DNA of 36,003 bases from JBJXFK01 sp046155505 (lineage in GTDB: Bacteria; Planctomycetota; Phycisphaerae; UBA1845; Fen-1342), in NCBI GenBank assembly GCA_046155505.1, contig JBJXFK010000244.1, forward strand, positions 1 to 36,003, read 5' to 3'. How positions within the stretch are numbered: position 1 is the first letter of the stretch; the number at the start of each line of letters is the position of its first letter. Of the stretch, positions 1 through 6,955 are shown one piece after another. The notes under the pieces are model-generated. The model saw nothing but the letters and a program-made list of their open reading frames with translations, ran no database searches and was not told the origin of the DNA. A program made the position numbers and the translations under genes.

Positions 1-1143
1 TGAAATCAACGGCTGATCAACCGCATCGCGGAACAACACGAGACCCTCAGCGGCGACAACTGTCGGATTGCCCGAACCCGTGCTCTGGCTCAGCAACACG
101 CGATAAATGCCGGAGAAAATCGGCCCGCCGCTCCGATCCGTGCCGAACCAATCGAAGAAGTCGGTCTCGGTCGTGGGCAGGATCAATCGTTGCGAGAGAA
201 TCGTGACTTCGTTGCCGTTGGTGTTGTTGTCGTCGCGGTCGAGCTTCAGGTCGATCAGCACGTCGTCTTCGCGACCATCGGCGAACGTGTACTCGATCCG
301 CTGCGAGGTCGTCGTGCCGAGCAAGAACTCGATGTCCTCTTCCGGCTGCGTCACGGCGAGCGTCAGCGGCTCGGGGGCCTCGGTCACCGTGATCTGTGCG
401 AGTCCATCAACCACCGAATCGGTATTTTGCCCGTCGCTCACCTCGGCAAACAGGAAGTATGTACCCGCATCGACGTTCGCGGGTTCCGTGTCCTGCCCGT
501 TCCAGGTAAACGTCTCGGTCGTGCTCGTCTCCGGCAGCTCGCGCTCGGTGATCGTGATCTCGTTGCCGTTCGCGTGATTTTGATCCGGATCGAGCCGGAT
601 CACCGCTTCGCCGTCGCCGTCGCGATCAAACGACGTAAACGAGATCGCAAGTTCCGGCGGCTCTTCTCCACCCACCTCGATCGACACGGCGGCTGCGGGC
701 GCAGTAAACACGAAACTCGGCGATTCATTGACGCTGATCACCGCGGTCGAGCGAAACTCACTCACATCGGTGCCCGCAGTGACGCGCAAACTGATATCGT
801 GCGGCCCCTGAAACGTCGCGGTGTCCCACAGCAAATCCTGCGTCGTGCCGGTCACGCCGATCCGCTCGCCGCCAAGCAGAATCGTCTCGTCATCGGTGGC
901 GCGCGAACGCACGACCAGATCGAGAATCGCATCTTGGCCGGTCTTGTTTGCGGCGGTCCAGCGAATGCGAACCAGCTCGCCTTGCGTGATCGTTCGGCTG
1001 ATGTCTGGCAGCAGCACGACGGCGGCAAGTTTCCGCCCCGGCACCGGCTGATTCTGCTCGGCGTCGAGATCGATCCCGGGAATGCACGAGGCACCTGTCA
1101 AACCGACAGTGGCCGCCAAAAGCACGAGTATCGCAATCCGCAT
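1..1143 (-). CDS. Exported lipoprotein-like protein with repeated beta-sandwich units (3' end outside window)
   Basis: The reverse strand is open from an ATG at 1143 to the left edge (381 codons, no stop reached). An AGGTG Shine-Dalgarno lies 5-6 bases upstream. The N terminus MRIAILVLLAATVGLTGASC is a signal peptide ending at Cys20. Gly rather than Leu at -3 makes the lipobox imperfect, so lipidation is likely but not certain. The rest is Thr/Ser/Asp-rich beta-sandwich-like sequence. Two related blocks, about residues 185-222 and 300-340, share a D-x-D-x-N-x2-NGNE-(I/V)-T core followed by a Thr-rich strand and an aromatic-Trp turn, suggesting tandem Ig/FlgD-like or cadherin-like modules. Function is unknown. 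It is divergent from the membrane protein at 1435. The opposite strand is also open across this gene, but that frame has no signal peptide or domain logic. Confidence 0.8.
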   Translation of the reverse strand, partial: MRIAILVLLAATVGLTGASCIPGIDLDAEQNQPVPGRKLAAVVLLPDISRTITQGELVRIRWTAANKTGQDAILDLVVRSRATDDETILLGGERIGVTGTTQDLLWDTATFQGPHDISLRVTAGTDVSEFRSTAVISVNESPSFVFTAPAAAVSIEVGGEEPPELAISFTSFDRDGDGEAVIRLDPDQNHANGNEITITERELPETSTTETFTWNGQDTEPANVDAGTYFLFAEVSDGQNTDSVVDGLAQITVTEAPEPLTLAVTQPEEDIEFLLGTTTSQRIEYTFADGREDDVLIDLKLDRDDNNTNGNEVTILSQRLILPTTETDFFDWFGTDRSGGPIFSGIYRVLLSQSTGSGNPTVVAAEGLVLFRDAVDQPLIS

Positions 1144-1434
1144 GTTGTCACCTATTCAGGCGGCAGACAGCCCGCCAACATCGCCATTATCGGCATATAC
1201 GAGCTTGGTAATGTAACCGTTCGAGAACGTCGCGGGGATTCAGCTCGCAGCCGAGCCGCGGCGTGCCGTCAATGGTGTCACCGTCCGCCGACGCCCCCGC
1301 TAAACCCCTTCACCGCCATTATTTGGCGCACCGATAGAACGTCAAGGCGTCGCGGTAGCGAGCGCGTGCAACGTCCGCTAGTATCGCTCGACTCGGCGGC
1401 TGACCGCCGCTGCACGCGCGGGGATCGTTTTGGC

Positions 1435-3534
1435 ATGATTTCACGGGTCGGGTGGATGAAGTGGCTGGCACTCAGTGGCCCGCTCATGCTCTTTGCAGCC
1501 GCCTGCGCGTGGGGCGTGCTCGAAGTACACTCGTCGACCGACACCTGGATCGGCCTCGCCGCCGGAAAGCAGATTGTCGAACTGGGCCGCGTTCCGATCA
1601 ACGACACGTTCAGCTTCACCTTTCAAGGCGAGCCGTGGTACAACCAGAACTGGCTCTCGCACCTGTACCTCTACTGGCTATTCACGAGTCTCGGGCCGGA
1701 CTGGGTCATCTACGGCACCTGGGCGGTCGGCGTCGGCATCTTCGCCTGTTCGTTGGCGGCTTGCTGGCTGCGCAGCGGCTCACTGATTGGTGCAATCGTT
1801 GTCGCCGCAGTCGTGGCGTTCGGCTGCCGCGATTTTCTGAGCGCCCGACCGGCAACCGTGCAATTCTTCTGCGTCGCGCTGCTCTGGCTGCTCGTCTGCG
1901 CGCTCGAAAGCCAGGGCGAGCGCCGTCGCTGGTGGCCGATCGTGGCGCTCGTGCCGCTCATGCTCGTCTGGGGCGCGGCGCACGGCAGTTTTGTCTTCGG
2001 CTATGCCGTGCTGTGCCTCTACGTCGGCCACTGGCTGGTCATGGGCGTGCTGGCCGGCAAATTCCTAAACGATTCACCGCTCGCGTTTCTGCGTGCCGCG
2101 ATTTCGACGCCACAAGCGCTGGCGATCGTCGGTCTGATCGTCGCCTGCGCGCTGCTGACGCTGCTCTTCGGCCCATTCGGTATTCACAACTTCGTTCACC
2201 CCGAAAAAGTTGCCGGCAGCGATGTCTGGCGACAGGTCGGCGAGTGGCACAAGCCGTTTCCGATGTGGGAAAAATCGGTCTATCCACCGGTGCGGCGATT
2301 CTGGCTGATTCTGGGCGGGTCGGTGTTTGTGCTGTCGGCGCTCGGCGTGGTGTATGTGTTGACGCTGCCCGTGGCGGCTGACCTGAAGTCGCGCAAACGT
2401 GATGACGACACCGACGCGAATGACGATGCGGCGCGCTACCGTTGGAGCCTGATGGATCTCGGCATGCTCATCATCGGCCTGGCGATGCCGCTCTTCGCCC
2501 GCCGCTTCGCACCGATGTTTTTCATCTTCGCCGCGCCGGTGATGCTCATTTGGATCGTAGAGCTCACGCGAAACGTCGCGCCGCAGTTACGCGCGTGGGC
2601 GGCGCTGGGCATACAACTCGCCTGCCTTCCTGCGGCCATCGGCCTCGGCGCGTACACCTATTCGATCGCGTATGACGAGATCTACACCAAAGTCGATCGC
2701 ATGCTGCCCGAGGCGAATCTGCTCGAGCGCGTGACGCGCTACGACGCGACGCCGCACGAAGCGATCATGTTCCTGCGTAACAACGACCTGCCCGTGAATC
2801 TGATGGTCGAATGGACACAGGGCGGCCCGGTGATGTTCTATTCGCCGAACGCGAAGCTCTACATGGACGGCCGCGCGCAGCAGGTGTACGACGAACTGAC
2901 CTATCAAACATATCAACAGATGATGCGTCAGCAGCCGTTCCCCAACGAGGCCACGCGGCTCGCGCTCTTCGACGGCTATATGATGGACGGCAAGCCCAGC
3001 GGCGATCCGCCGACCGATGCCGTGCTGCTGCGCCTCAGCCAGCGCACGACGCCGGTGCTGCGCACGCTCGAATCGTCGGGCCGGTGGATCACGGTGTATT
3101 TGCGCTACGGCCATTCGACGATCATGATGCGCGTCGACAGCGACGGCTTTCGCAAGCTGCGCGAACGAATCCGCGAAGGCAGTGCCCGCTATCCAGACAC
3201 CGCCGAGAGTCTGGCCATGCAGGCCGGTATCTGGATGACGATGCAACCGCCGGACTTTGAACGCGGCCTCGAACTGCACCAACAGGCGATCGAAAAATCG
3301 CCACGTATGGGCTCGGTTTGCTACGGCTCGATGGCCAACGCGCTGCTCGCGCAAGGCAAGTTGGAACGCGCAAAGAAATTCGTCGCCGAAGAACGCGTGC
3401 GTGTCGGTGCGCTGCAGGTGGACGACGAAACGCGAAAAAACCTGATCGGCACGCTCGACGCGGTCGAAAAATTTATCAACCAGGCCCGCAAAACGCCGGC
3501 CCAGCCTCGCACACAGCCCGCCCCGCCGCCGTAA
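1435..3534 (+). CDS. Polytopic membrane protein with soluble C-terminal region (TPR-like tail)
   Basis: The gene encodes about 699 residues from ATG 1435. ATG 1456 (MKWLALSGP) is an equally possible start, and neither has a strong SD. The first part is a run of roughly nine or ten hydrophobic helices up to about residue 405. The first loop contains a STDTWIGLAAGKQIVE...PINDTFSFTFQGEPWYNQNWL block, reminiscent of the first periplasmic loop of polytopic GT-C-like or related planctomycete membrane proteins. A soluble part follows, with a helical stretch near residues 590-660 (ERGLELHQQAIEKSP...ANALLAQGKLERAKKF) that reads like TPR helices. It ends in a Pro-rich tail. A glycosyltransferase-type role is only a suggestion, since no catalytic motif was recognised. 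The frame stays open upstream to position 190, but that portion is antisense to the neighbouring lipoprotein. Confidence 0.82.
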   Translation: MISRVGWMKWLALSGPLMLFAAACAWGVLEVHSSTDTWIGLAAGKQIVELGRVPINDTFSFTFQGEPWYNQNWLSHLYLYWLFTSLGPDWVIYGTWAVGVGIFACSLAACWLRSGSLIGAIVVAAVVAFGCRDFLSARPATVQFFCVALLWLLVCALESQGERRRWWPIVALVPLMLVWGAAHGSFVFGYAVLCLYVGHWLVMGVLAGKFLNDSPLAFLRAAISTPQALAIVGLIVACALLTLLFGPFGIHNFVHPEKVAGSDVWRQVGEWHKPFPMWEKSVYPPVRRFWLILGGSVFVLSALGVVYVLTLPVAADLKSRKRDDDTDANDDAARYRWSLMDLGMLIIGLAMPLFARRFAPMFFIFAAPVMLIWIVELTRNVAPQLRAWAALGIQLACLPAAIGLGAYTYSIAYDEIYTKVDRMLPEANLLERVTRYDATPHEAIMFLRNNDLPVNLMVEWTQGGPVMFYSPNAKLYMDGRAQQVYDELTYQTYQQMMRQQPFPNEATRLALFDGYMMDGKPSGDPPTDAVLLRLSQRTTPVLRTLESSGRWITVYLRYGHSTIMMRVDSDGFRKLRERIREGSARYPDTAESLAMQAGIWMTMQPPDFERGLELHQQAIEKSPRMGSVCYGSMANALLAQGKLERAKKFVAEERVRVGALQVDDETRKNLIGTLDAVEKFINQARKTPAQPRTQPAPPP

Positions 3535-3585
3535 GTCATTCGGCACGCTGGACGGACATTTGTGACAGGGCCAAGATAGAGGACG

Positions 3586-4161
3586 ATGATGAACCGCAAA
3601 ATCGCACGACGACTCTCGCTCGCGGCCCTCGCGCTGCTGCCGCTCGCCACGGCGGGCTGCTTCATTGAGTTTCTCAGCACGATTACCGAAGAGCTGACCG
3701 GCAACGTAAGCGTGGTGTTTATCAACAACACCAGCGCGCGGGCGTCGCTGACGTTCGGGTCATACGATCCGTTACAGCTCGACCCGCCCGCCGCGGCGAA
3801 CGTCCAGCAGACGCGCATCGAAGCCAACACCACGAGTCAAACGTTCTCGGTTGTGTGCCGCCGGACGGTCGCCATCGCGACGCAGGACTTGGTCGATCGC
3901 GTCGTCCTCACCAACGGCGACGACGCGGCCGGATTCGATCGCGAGGCGTTCAATGCCGAGGTCAACTTCTCGAACGCCCCGGCCGATTCAGACGCGGCGG
4001 CTCTGCCGACGGTCGGCATCGCGCTCGGCCGCGAAGTACGTGTCGGCGTGGATTACAAATGCGGCGATCAGTTGATTTTCACATTCGTGCAAGACGCCGA
4101 AGCCGACGGCGGATTTCGCATCGACTTCAGCGTGATTCCGGCGGAGCCTGAGGACAATTAG
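3586..4161 (+). CDS. Small hypothetical lipoprotein
   Basis: The protein has 191 residues and starts at the first of two tandem ATG codons (3586 or 3589), with AGAGG about 6 bases upstream. The N terminus MMNRKIARRLSLAALALLPLATAGC is a signal peptide with a lipobox-like TAGC, so Cys25 is the probable lipidated residue. The mature part is acidic and Ala/Thr/Asp-rich. It has two further Cys (in SVVCRRT and DYKCGDQ) that could form a disulfide, and beta-rich spacing. No family was recognised. It follows the membrane protein at 1435 by 51 bases on the same strand and may be cotranscribed with it. It converges with the tpx operon, separated by the inverted repeat at 4168-4241. Confidence 0.75.
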   Translation: MMNRKIARRLSLAALALLPLATAGCFIEFLSTITEELTGNVSVVFINNTSARASLTFGSYDPLQLDPPAAANVQQTRIEANTTSQTFSVVCRRTVAIATQDLVDRVVLTNGDDAAGFDREAFNAEVNFSNAPADSDAAALPTVGIALGREVRVGVDYKCGDQLIFTFVQDAEADGGFRIDFSVIPAEPEDN

Positions 4162-4167
4162 TCAGTA

Positions 4168-4241
4168 CGTAGGGTGGGCATCGCCCTCGATTTCGCGCGG
4201 CGCTTCGCACGCAACGAATGGTGGGCGATGCCCACCCTACG
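4168..4241. repeat. Perfect 19-bp inverted repeat (REP-like, probable bidirectional terminator)
   Basis: The left arm at 4168-4186 (CGTAGGGTGGGCATCGCCC) is exactly complementary to 4223-4241, with a 36-base loop. The right arm also sits in a second, tighter palindrome, GGTGGGC-GAT-GCCCACC at 4220-4236. The element lies between the converging 3' ends of the lipoprotein gene (stop at 4161) and tpx (stop at 4283), so it may terminate both transcripts. No T-run follows either arm. The GTAGGGTGGGCAT core looks like a dispersed REP-type repeat, and other copies are expected elsewhere in the genome. Confidence 0.8.
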
Positions 4242-4282
4242 CTCTGTGCCTGCGTCGCTCTGTCGCTTCGTCGCTTCCTCAA

Positions 4283-4789
4283 TCAACTCGCCTTCGCCGC
4301 CGCCAGAACCGCTTCATAATTTGGCTGATCCGCGATCTCCGGTACATATTCGACGTAGCGCAGCGTGTCGGTCTTATCAACGACAAAGACCGCGCGGCAA
4401 CTGATCCGCAAATCCGGGATCAACGTGCCGAAAGCAGCCGAAAACGCCGCGTCCTTGTGATCGCTGAGCACATGCATGCGTTCCGGGTTGATCCCCTCGG
4501 CTCCGCAGAATCGCTTCTGGGCCACCGGCAGGTCGAAGCTGATCGTATAAAACTCGACACCGCTCAGCTTCGACGCCTCTTCGTTGAAACGCTTGGTCTG
4601 AATCGCGCACACCGGCGTATCGAGCGACGGCACGACGCTGAAAATGCGTGTTTTGCCGGTCGTTTGGCTGAGCTTGATGTCGGTCAGCAAATCCTTCTTC
4701 AGAACCGCGTCGGGGGCTTTCTCGCCCACCTTTAGTTGCGGGCCCGAGACGTTTAGCGGATTGCCTTTGAGGGTGACGGTACGAGCCAT
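4283..4789 (-). CDS. tpx: Thiol peroxidase (atypical 2-Cys peroxiredoxin, Tpx)
   Basis: The protein has 168 residues from ATG 4789, with a perfect AAGGAG 8 bases upstream. This strongly supports an independent start even though the frame is open further upstream. Tpx reduces hydrogen peroxide and alkyl hydroperoxides using thioredoxin. The active-site block is PSLDTPVCAIQTKRFN, with Thr58 and peroxidatic Cys61. The resolving Cys95 lies in QKRFCGAEGI. A third Cys sits in DLRISCRAVFVVD, where many Tpx proteins have Gly/Ser. Length and end-to-end order match the family. It is the last gene of a minus-strand run headed by an ECF sigma factor at 6736, and trxB (its likely electron donor system) is also in the window at 27808. 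Confidence 0.95.
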   Translation of the reverse strand: MARTVTLKGNPLNVSGPQLKVGEKAPDAVLKKDLLTDIKLSQTTGKTRIFSVVPSLDTPVCAIQTKRFNEEASKLSGVEFYTISFDLPVAQKRFCGAEGINPERMHVLSDHKDAAFSAAFGTLIPDLRISCRAVFVVDKTDTLRYVEYVPEIADQPNYEAVLAAAKAS

Positions 4790-5311
4790 GCCTGAGTCTC
4801 CTTGCGAATTTGTGTCGTTTGGTTGCGGCTTTGCCAGGGCGGCGAATTTCTCATGCAGTAACGGACCATCCGGAACCAGCCCGCCCAGCGGATCGAACGG
4901 CTCGCCGCATTCCGGACAGCGCGGCGAAACCTGACCGCCCAGATTGTATCCGCAGCGACGACAAACGAGCATGCCGAGATCGACCAAGACCGCGAGCAGC
5001 GTTTGCTGATGCCGCCGACCCTGCACACGCAGCACCGCCCAGATGCAAACCAGCAGCGCCCCCAGCCCGACCGGCACGCCAATGATTCGGCGAAAGTTGT
5101 ACGGTACGTTGTTGATGATGACTGCCGGGATGACGAAGTACACAACCGCGATCACCGCGATCGTAAACACATGATCGCGAGCGCGCGTGTCTTTCATCAG
5201 TCGCGTTTCGGCAAGCGACCAAGCCTTCTCGCGAATCTGGTCGCTGGGAAGGTCGTCGAGCATGCGGCGAATGCCGAGCAGCGACGCGCGGATGTTTGAG
5301 GGTAGCGGCAT
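4283..5311 (-). CDS. Zinc-ribbon membrane protein whose frame continues in phase into tpx (possible fusion)
   Basis: From ATG 5311 the frame is open for 342 codons. Residues 1-174 form a separate protein type. They start with an amphipathic region, then two membrane segments at about 50-66 and 77-95, and a zinc ribbon CRRCGYNLGGQVSPRCPECG at 117-136 with Cys117, 120, 132 and 135. Residue 175 is the Met that starts Tpx. There is no stop between the two, so either a true fusion is made, or this protein is read through and Tpx is mostly made from its own AAGGAG-ATG. The related ribbon proteins at 10608 and 28824 end shortly after the ribbon, which suggests loss of a stop codon here. The start lies 7 bases after the stop of the preceding gene, and its SD is weak. 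Function is unknown. Confidence 0.6.
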   Translation of the reverse strand: MPLPSNIRASLLGIRRMLDDLPSDQIREKAWSLAETRLMKDTRARDHVFTIAVIAVVYFVIPAVIINNVPYNFRRIIGVPVGLGALLVCIWAVLRVQGRRHQQTLLAVLVDLGMLVCRRCGYNLGGQVSPRCPECGEPFDPLGGLVPDGPLLHEKFAALAKPQPNDTNSQGDSGMARTVTLKGNPLNVSGPQLKVGEKAPDAVLKKDLLTDIKLSQTTGKTRIFSVVPSLDTPVCAIQTKRFNEEASKLSGVEFYTISFDLPVAQKRFCGAEGINPERMHVLSDHKDAAFSAAFGTLIPDLRISCRAVFVVDKTDTLRYVEYVPEIADQPNYEAVLAAAKAS

Positions 5312-5318
5312 TCGCGCG

Positions 5319-5744
5319 TCAGCTCGTCATGCTCGTCGGACGCGTCGCGGGCAGAGTCGTTGGTGCCGCATCGGTCAAGCCAATCCACTCACGCCAGAGT
5401 TCGCGAACGAATTGCAGCATGCGCCACCAGTCCCAACCGAGGAACGCCGTCACGATCGCGACAAAGCCGCCGACGATCGCAATCACCGCGCTCCACACGC
5501 CGGCCGGTCGAAAGACGATGCTCAGCAACAGCGCGACGACCAGCACGATTCGCAGCGCTCCGCGGCTTGTCCGCCACGCACGGCGCACGTCATCCCAACT
5601 TCGAAACATCGTCGGCTGACGCCGCGTCAATCGTGCGAATTTGATCAGCACGGTCGACATCGCGACGTAAACAATCAGGGTAAGCAGCATCCAGATCAGG
5701 GGCGTGGCTCCGTTCCACGAATCGATGCGATGAAAGCCTCGCAT
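5319..5744 (-). CDS. Small membrane protein in the ECF-sigma/tpx operon
   Basis: The protein has up to 141 residues. There is a transmembrane segment at about 14-33 (ATPLIWMLLTLIVYVAM), then a basic stretch, then two more hydrophobic segments (RIVLVVALLLSIVF and VWSAVIAIVGGFVAIVTAFLGW). The tail is Trp- and Thr/Pro-rich. ATG 5744 gives a 49-base overlap with the upstream gene. ATG 5690 would start 5 bases after that gene's stop. Neither has a clear SD, so the start is open. No family was recognised. Tight packing with the genes on both sides argues for cotranscription with the sigma factor at 6736. Confidence 0.7.
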   Translation of the reverse strand: MRGFHRIDSWNGATPLIWMLLTLIVYVAMSTVLIKFARLTRRQPTMFRSWDDVRRAWRTSRGALRIVLVVALLLSIVFRPAGVWSAVIAIVGGFVAIVTAFLGWDWWRMLQFVRELWREWIGLTDAAPTTLPATRPTSMTS

Positions 5745-6244
5745 CGCCGCATCAACTCGCGATCCGTCTCGACCTCCGGCACACCGCTGGCCGCAGTCGC
5801 CCGCTGTGATGCGTCGACGCGCTGTCGCAGCTTCTCGCGAAGTTCCTCCAAAAGCTCGACCGCCGCCGCGACGTTCTCCGCAGCTTCCTGCTCATGCATC
5901 TCGGCCTGAATCGCGTCGAGTTTCAGCAGCGCCCATGTCCGCAACAACGGCGATGCGGTAGTGAGCAGCGCCACAATGAAAACCGACGCCGACGCCCCAC
6001 CCAGAAACAGCACGAAGAACGCCGCTTCTCGCGAAAACTCGACGCCCGACAAGATCATGCCGATCGACGCCGCCATACCAAGCAGCCCGGCAAGCATCGC
6101 CCCGATGCCCAGCCGCACATGCGACACGAGCTGGACGGACCCAGCATCGCTGCTGTGTCGCCCGAAGCCGAAAACGCCGAGCCGCACGTCAGCGAACTCG
6201 AAAGCGAGTTGCTTGCCCGCGTCCAGTTTCGTTCCCGAAAGCAC
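5696..6244 (-). CDS. Membrane protein with C-terminal coiled coil, next to ECF sigma factor
   Basis: The protein has 182 residues from a GTG at 6244. A GGGGGAG SD lies inside the end of the sigma-factor gene, and the genes are only 3 bases apart. Residues about 45-70 and 75-97 are two membrane helices joined by a short loop. From about residue 105 to 150 a heptad-like, Glu/Ala/Leu-rich segment (EMHEQEAAENVAAAVELLEELREKL) predicts a coiled coil. The C terminus is cytosolic-looking and charged. Its position directly behind an ECF sigma factor is where anti-sigma factors often sit, but no zinc-binding anti-sigma motif (Hx3Cx2C) is present. An anti-sigma role is therefore only a possibility from context. 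Confidence 0.72.
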   Translation of the reverse strand: MLSGTKLDAGKQLAFEFADVRLGVFGFGRHSSDAGSVQLVSHVRLGIGAMLAGLLGMAASIGMILSGVEFSREAAFFVLFLGGASASVFIVALLTTASPLLRTWALLKLDAIQAEMHEQEAAENVAAAVELLEELREKLRQRVDASQRATAASGVPEVETDRELMRRCEAFIASIRGTEPRP

Positions 6245-6247
6245 CGT

Positions 6248-6736
6248 TCACTCCCCCGTCAGCCACTGCGCCAAACATGCCCGCGCGTGTCGCAACGACG
6301 ATCGCACCGAAGCTTCGGCGATCCCCAGCCGCTTCGCCACGTCTTCCGTTGAATTGCCCGCCAAACACATTTGCATGATGTCACGTTGTCGCGCCGGGAG
6401 CTTATCGATCAATTCCATGATTTCCACCACGCCCGGCGAACGATCCGGCCCCGAAACCGATGACCCAACCGCGTCTGCTCGGCGAGCGTGCCGCGAATGC
6501 CGTAACCAGTCAAATACACGCCATTTCGCTCGCCGCTCCGCCCAAGCGCGAAGCCCGCCCGCATCAGCAAACGCCCCGTCCGCGGACGCGATCACGCATG
6601 CGATGGCAATATCCTGCAAGAAGTCATCTACGTCGGACGCACCCAAATATCGCTGCGCGACGCCGCGCACCGCCGACTCGACGACCGGCCACCATTCCGC
6701 GAATCTGTCTCGGCTCGCGAAATTGACTGCCGCCAT
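6248..6736 (-). CDS. ECF-type RNA polymerase sigma factor
   Basis: The protein has 162 residues from ATG 6736, with GAGGAA about 8 bases upstream. Region 2-like sequence is present at about residues 22-80 (VAQRYLGASDVDDFLQDIAIACVI ... RRAKWRVFDWLRH). Region 4 with its helix-turn-helix is at about 113-158 (LPARQRDIMQMCLAGNSTEDVAKRLGIAEASVRSSLRHARACL). The length and the two-domain order with a short linker are typical of ECF sigma factors, which direct RNA polymerase to stress or envelope regulons. It heads a run of minus-strand genes ending in tpx, so a link to oxidative stress is an inference from context. A near-perfect palindrome lies 25-46 bases upstream of its start. Confidence 0.9.
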   Translation of the reverse strand: MAAVNFASRDRFAEWWPVVESAVRGVAQRYLGASDVDDFLQDIAIACVIASADGAFADAGGLRAWAERRAKWRVFDWLRHSRHARRADAVGSSVSGPDRSPGVVEIMELIDKLPARQRDIMQMCLAGNSTEDVAKRLGIAEASVRSSLRHARACLAQWLTGE

Positions 6737-6760
6737 CGGCGAGTTCCTCTATCCAAACGC

Positions 6761-6782
6761 TTGCACCAACGAGTTCGTGCAA
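6761..6782. promoter_or_regulatory. 22-bp near-palindrome upstream of the ECF sigma gene (candidate operator)
   Basis: The site TTGCAC-CAAC-GA-GTTC-GTGCAA has 9 of 10 arm positions complementary. It lies 25-46 bases upstream of the sigma-factor ATG (6736, minus strand), in the 219-base divergent region shared with the M16 peptidase gene (start 6956). Symmetry, length and location fit a dimeric regulator site or a 5' leader hairpin. No regulator can be named from the sequence. Confidence 0.4.
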
Positions 6783-6955
6783 ATGCTAACGCGACAAATA
6801 TCGATCGTACGCCAATAGTCCCATAACGCCCGCATTCGTCGCAGCCGCACGAGGTAAGCGCGTACAGATTGCGATCCGCGAAAATCGAACAACCTGCCAC
6901 TGCTCGGCTATCCTACACACAGCATCGCGATTCCAAACTCGAACGAGGATACTCC

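Noticed and set aside
190..1434. Upstream extension of the plus-strand frame that ends at 3534
   Set aside because: This part is antisense to a lipoprotein gene with a proper SD and signal peptide. The membrane protein itself starts at 1435 or 1456. The long open antisense frame is an effect of high GC content.
2587..3546. 319-codon minus-strand frame under the membrane protein
   Set aside because: His/Arg/Val-rich composition typical of a shadow frame, with no start signal. It lies fully within a well-supported plus-strand gene.
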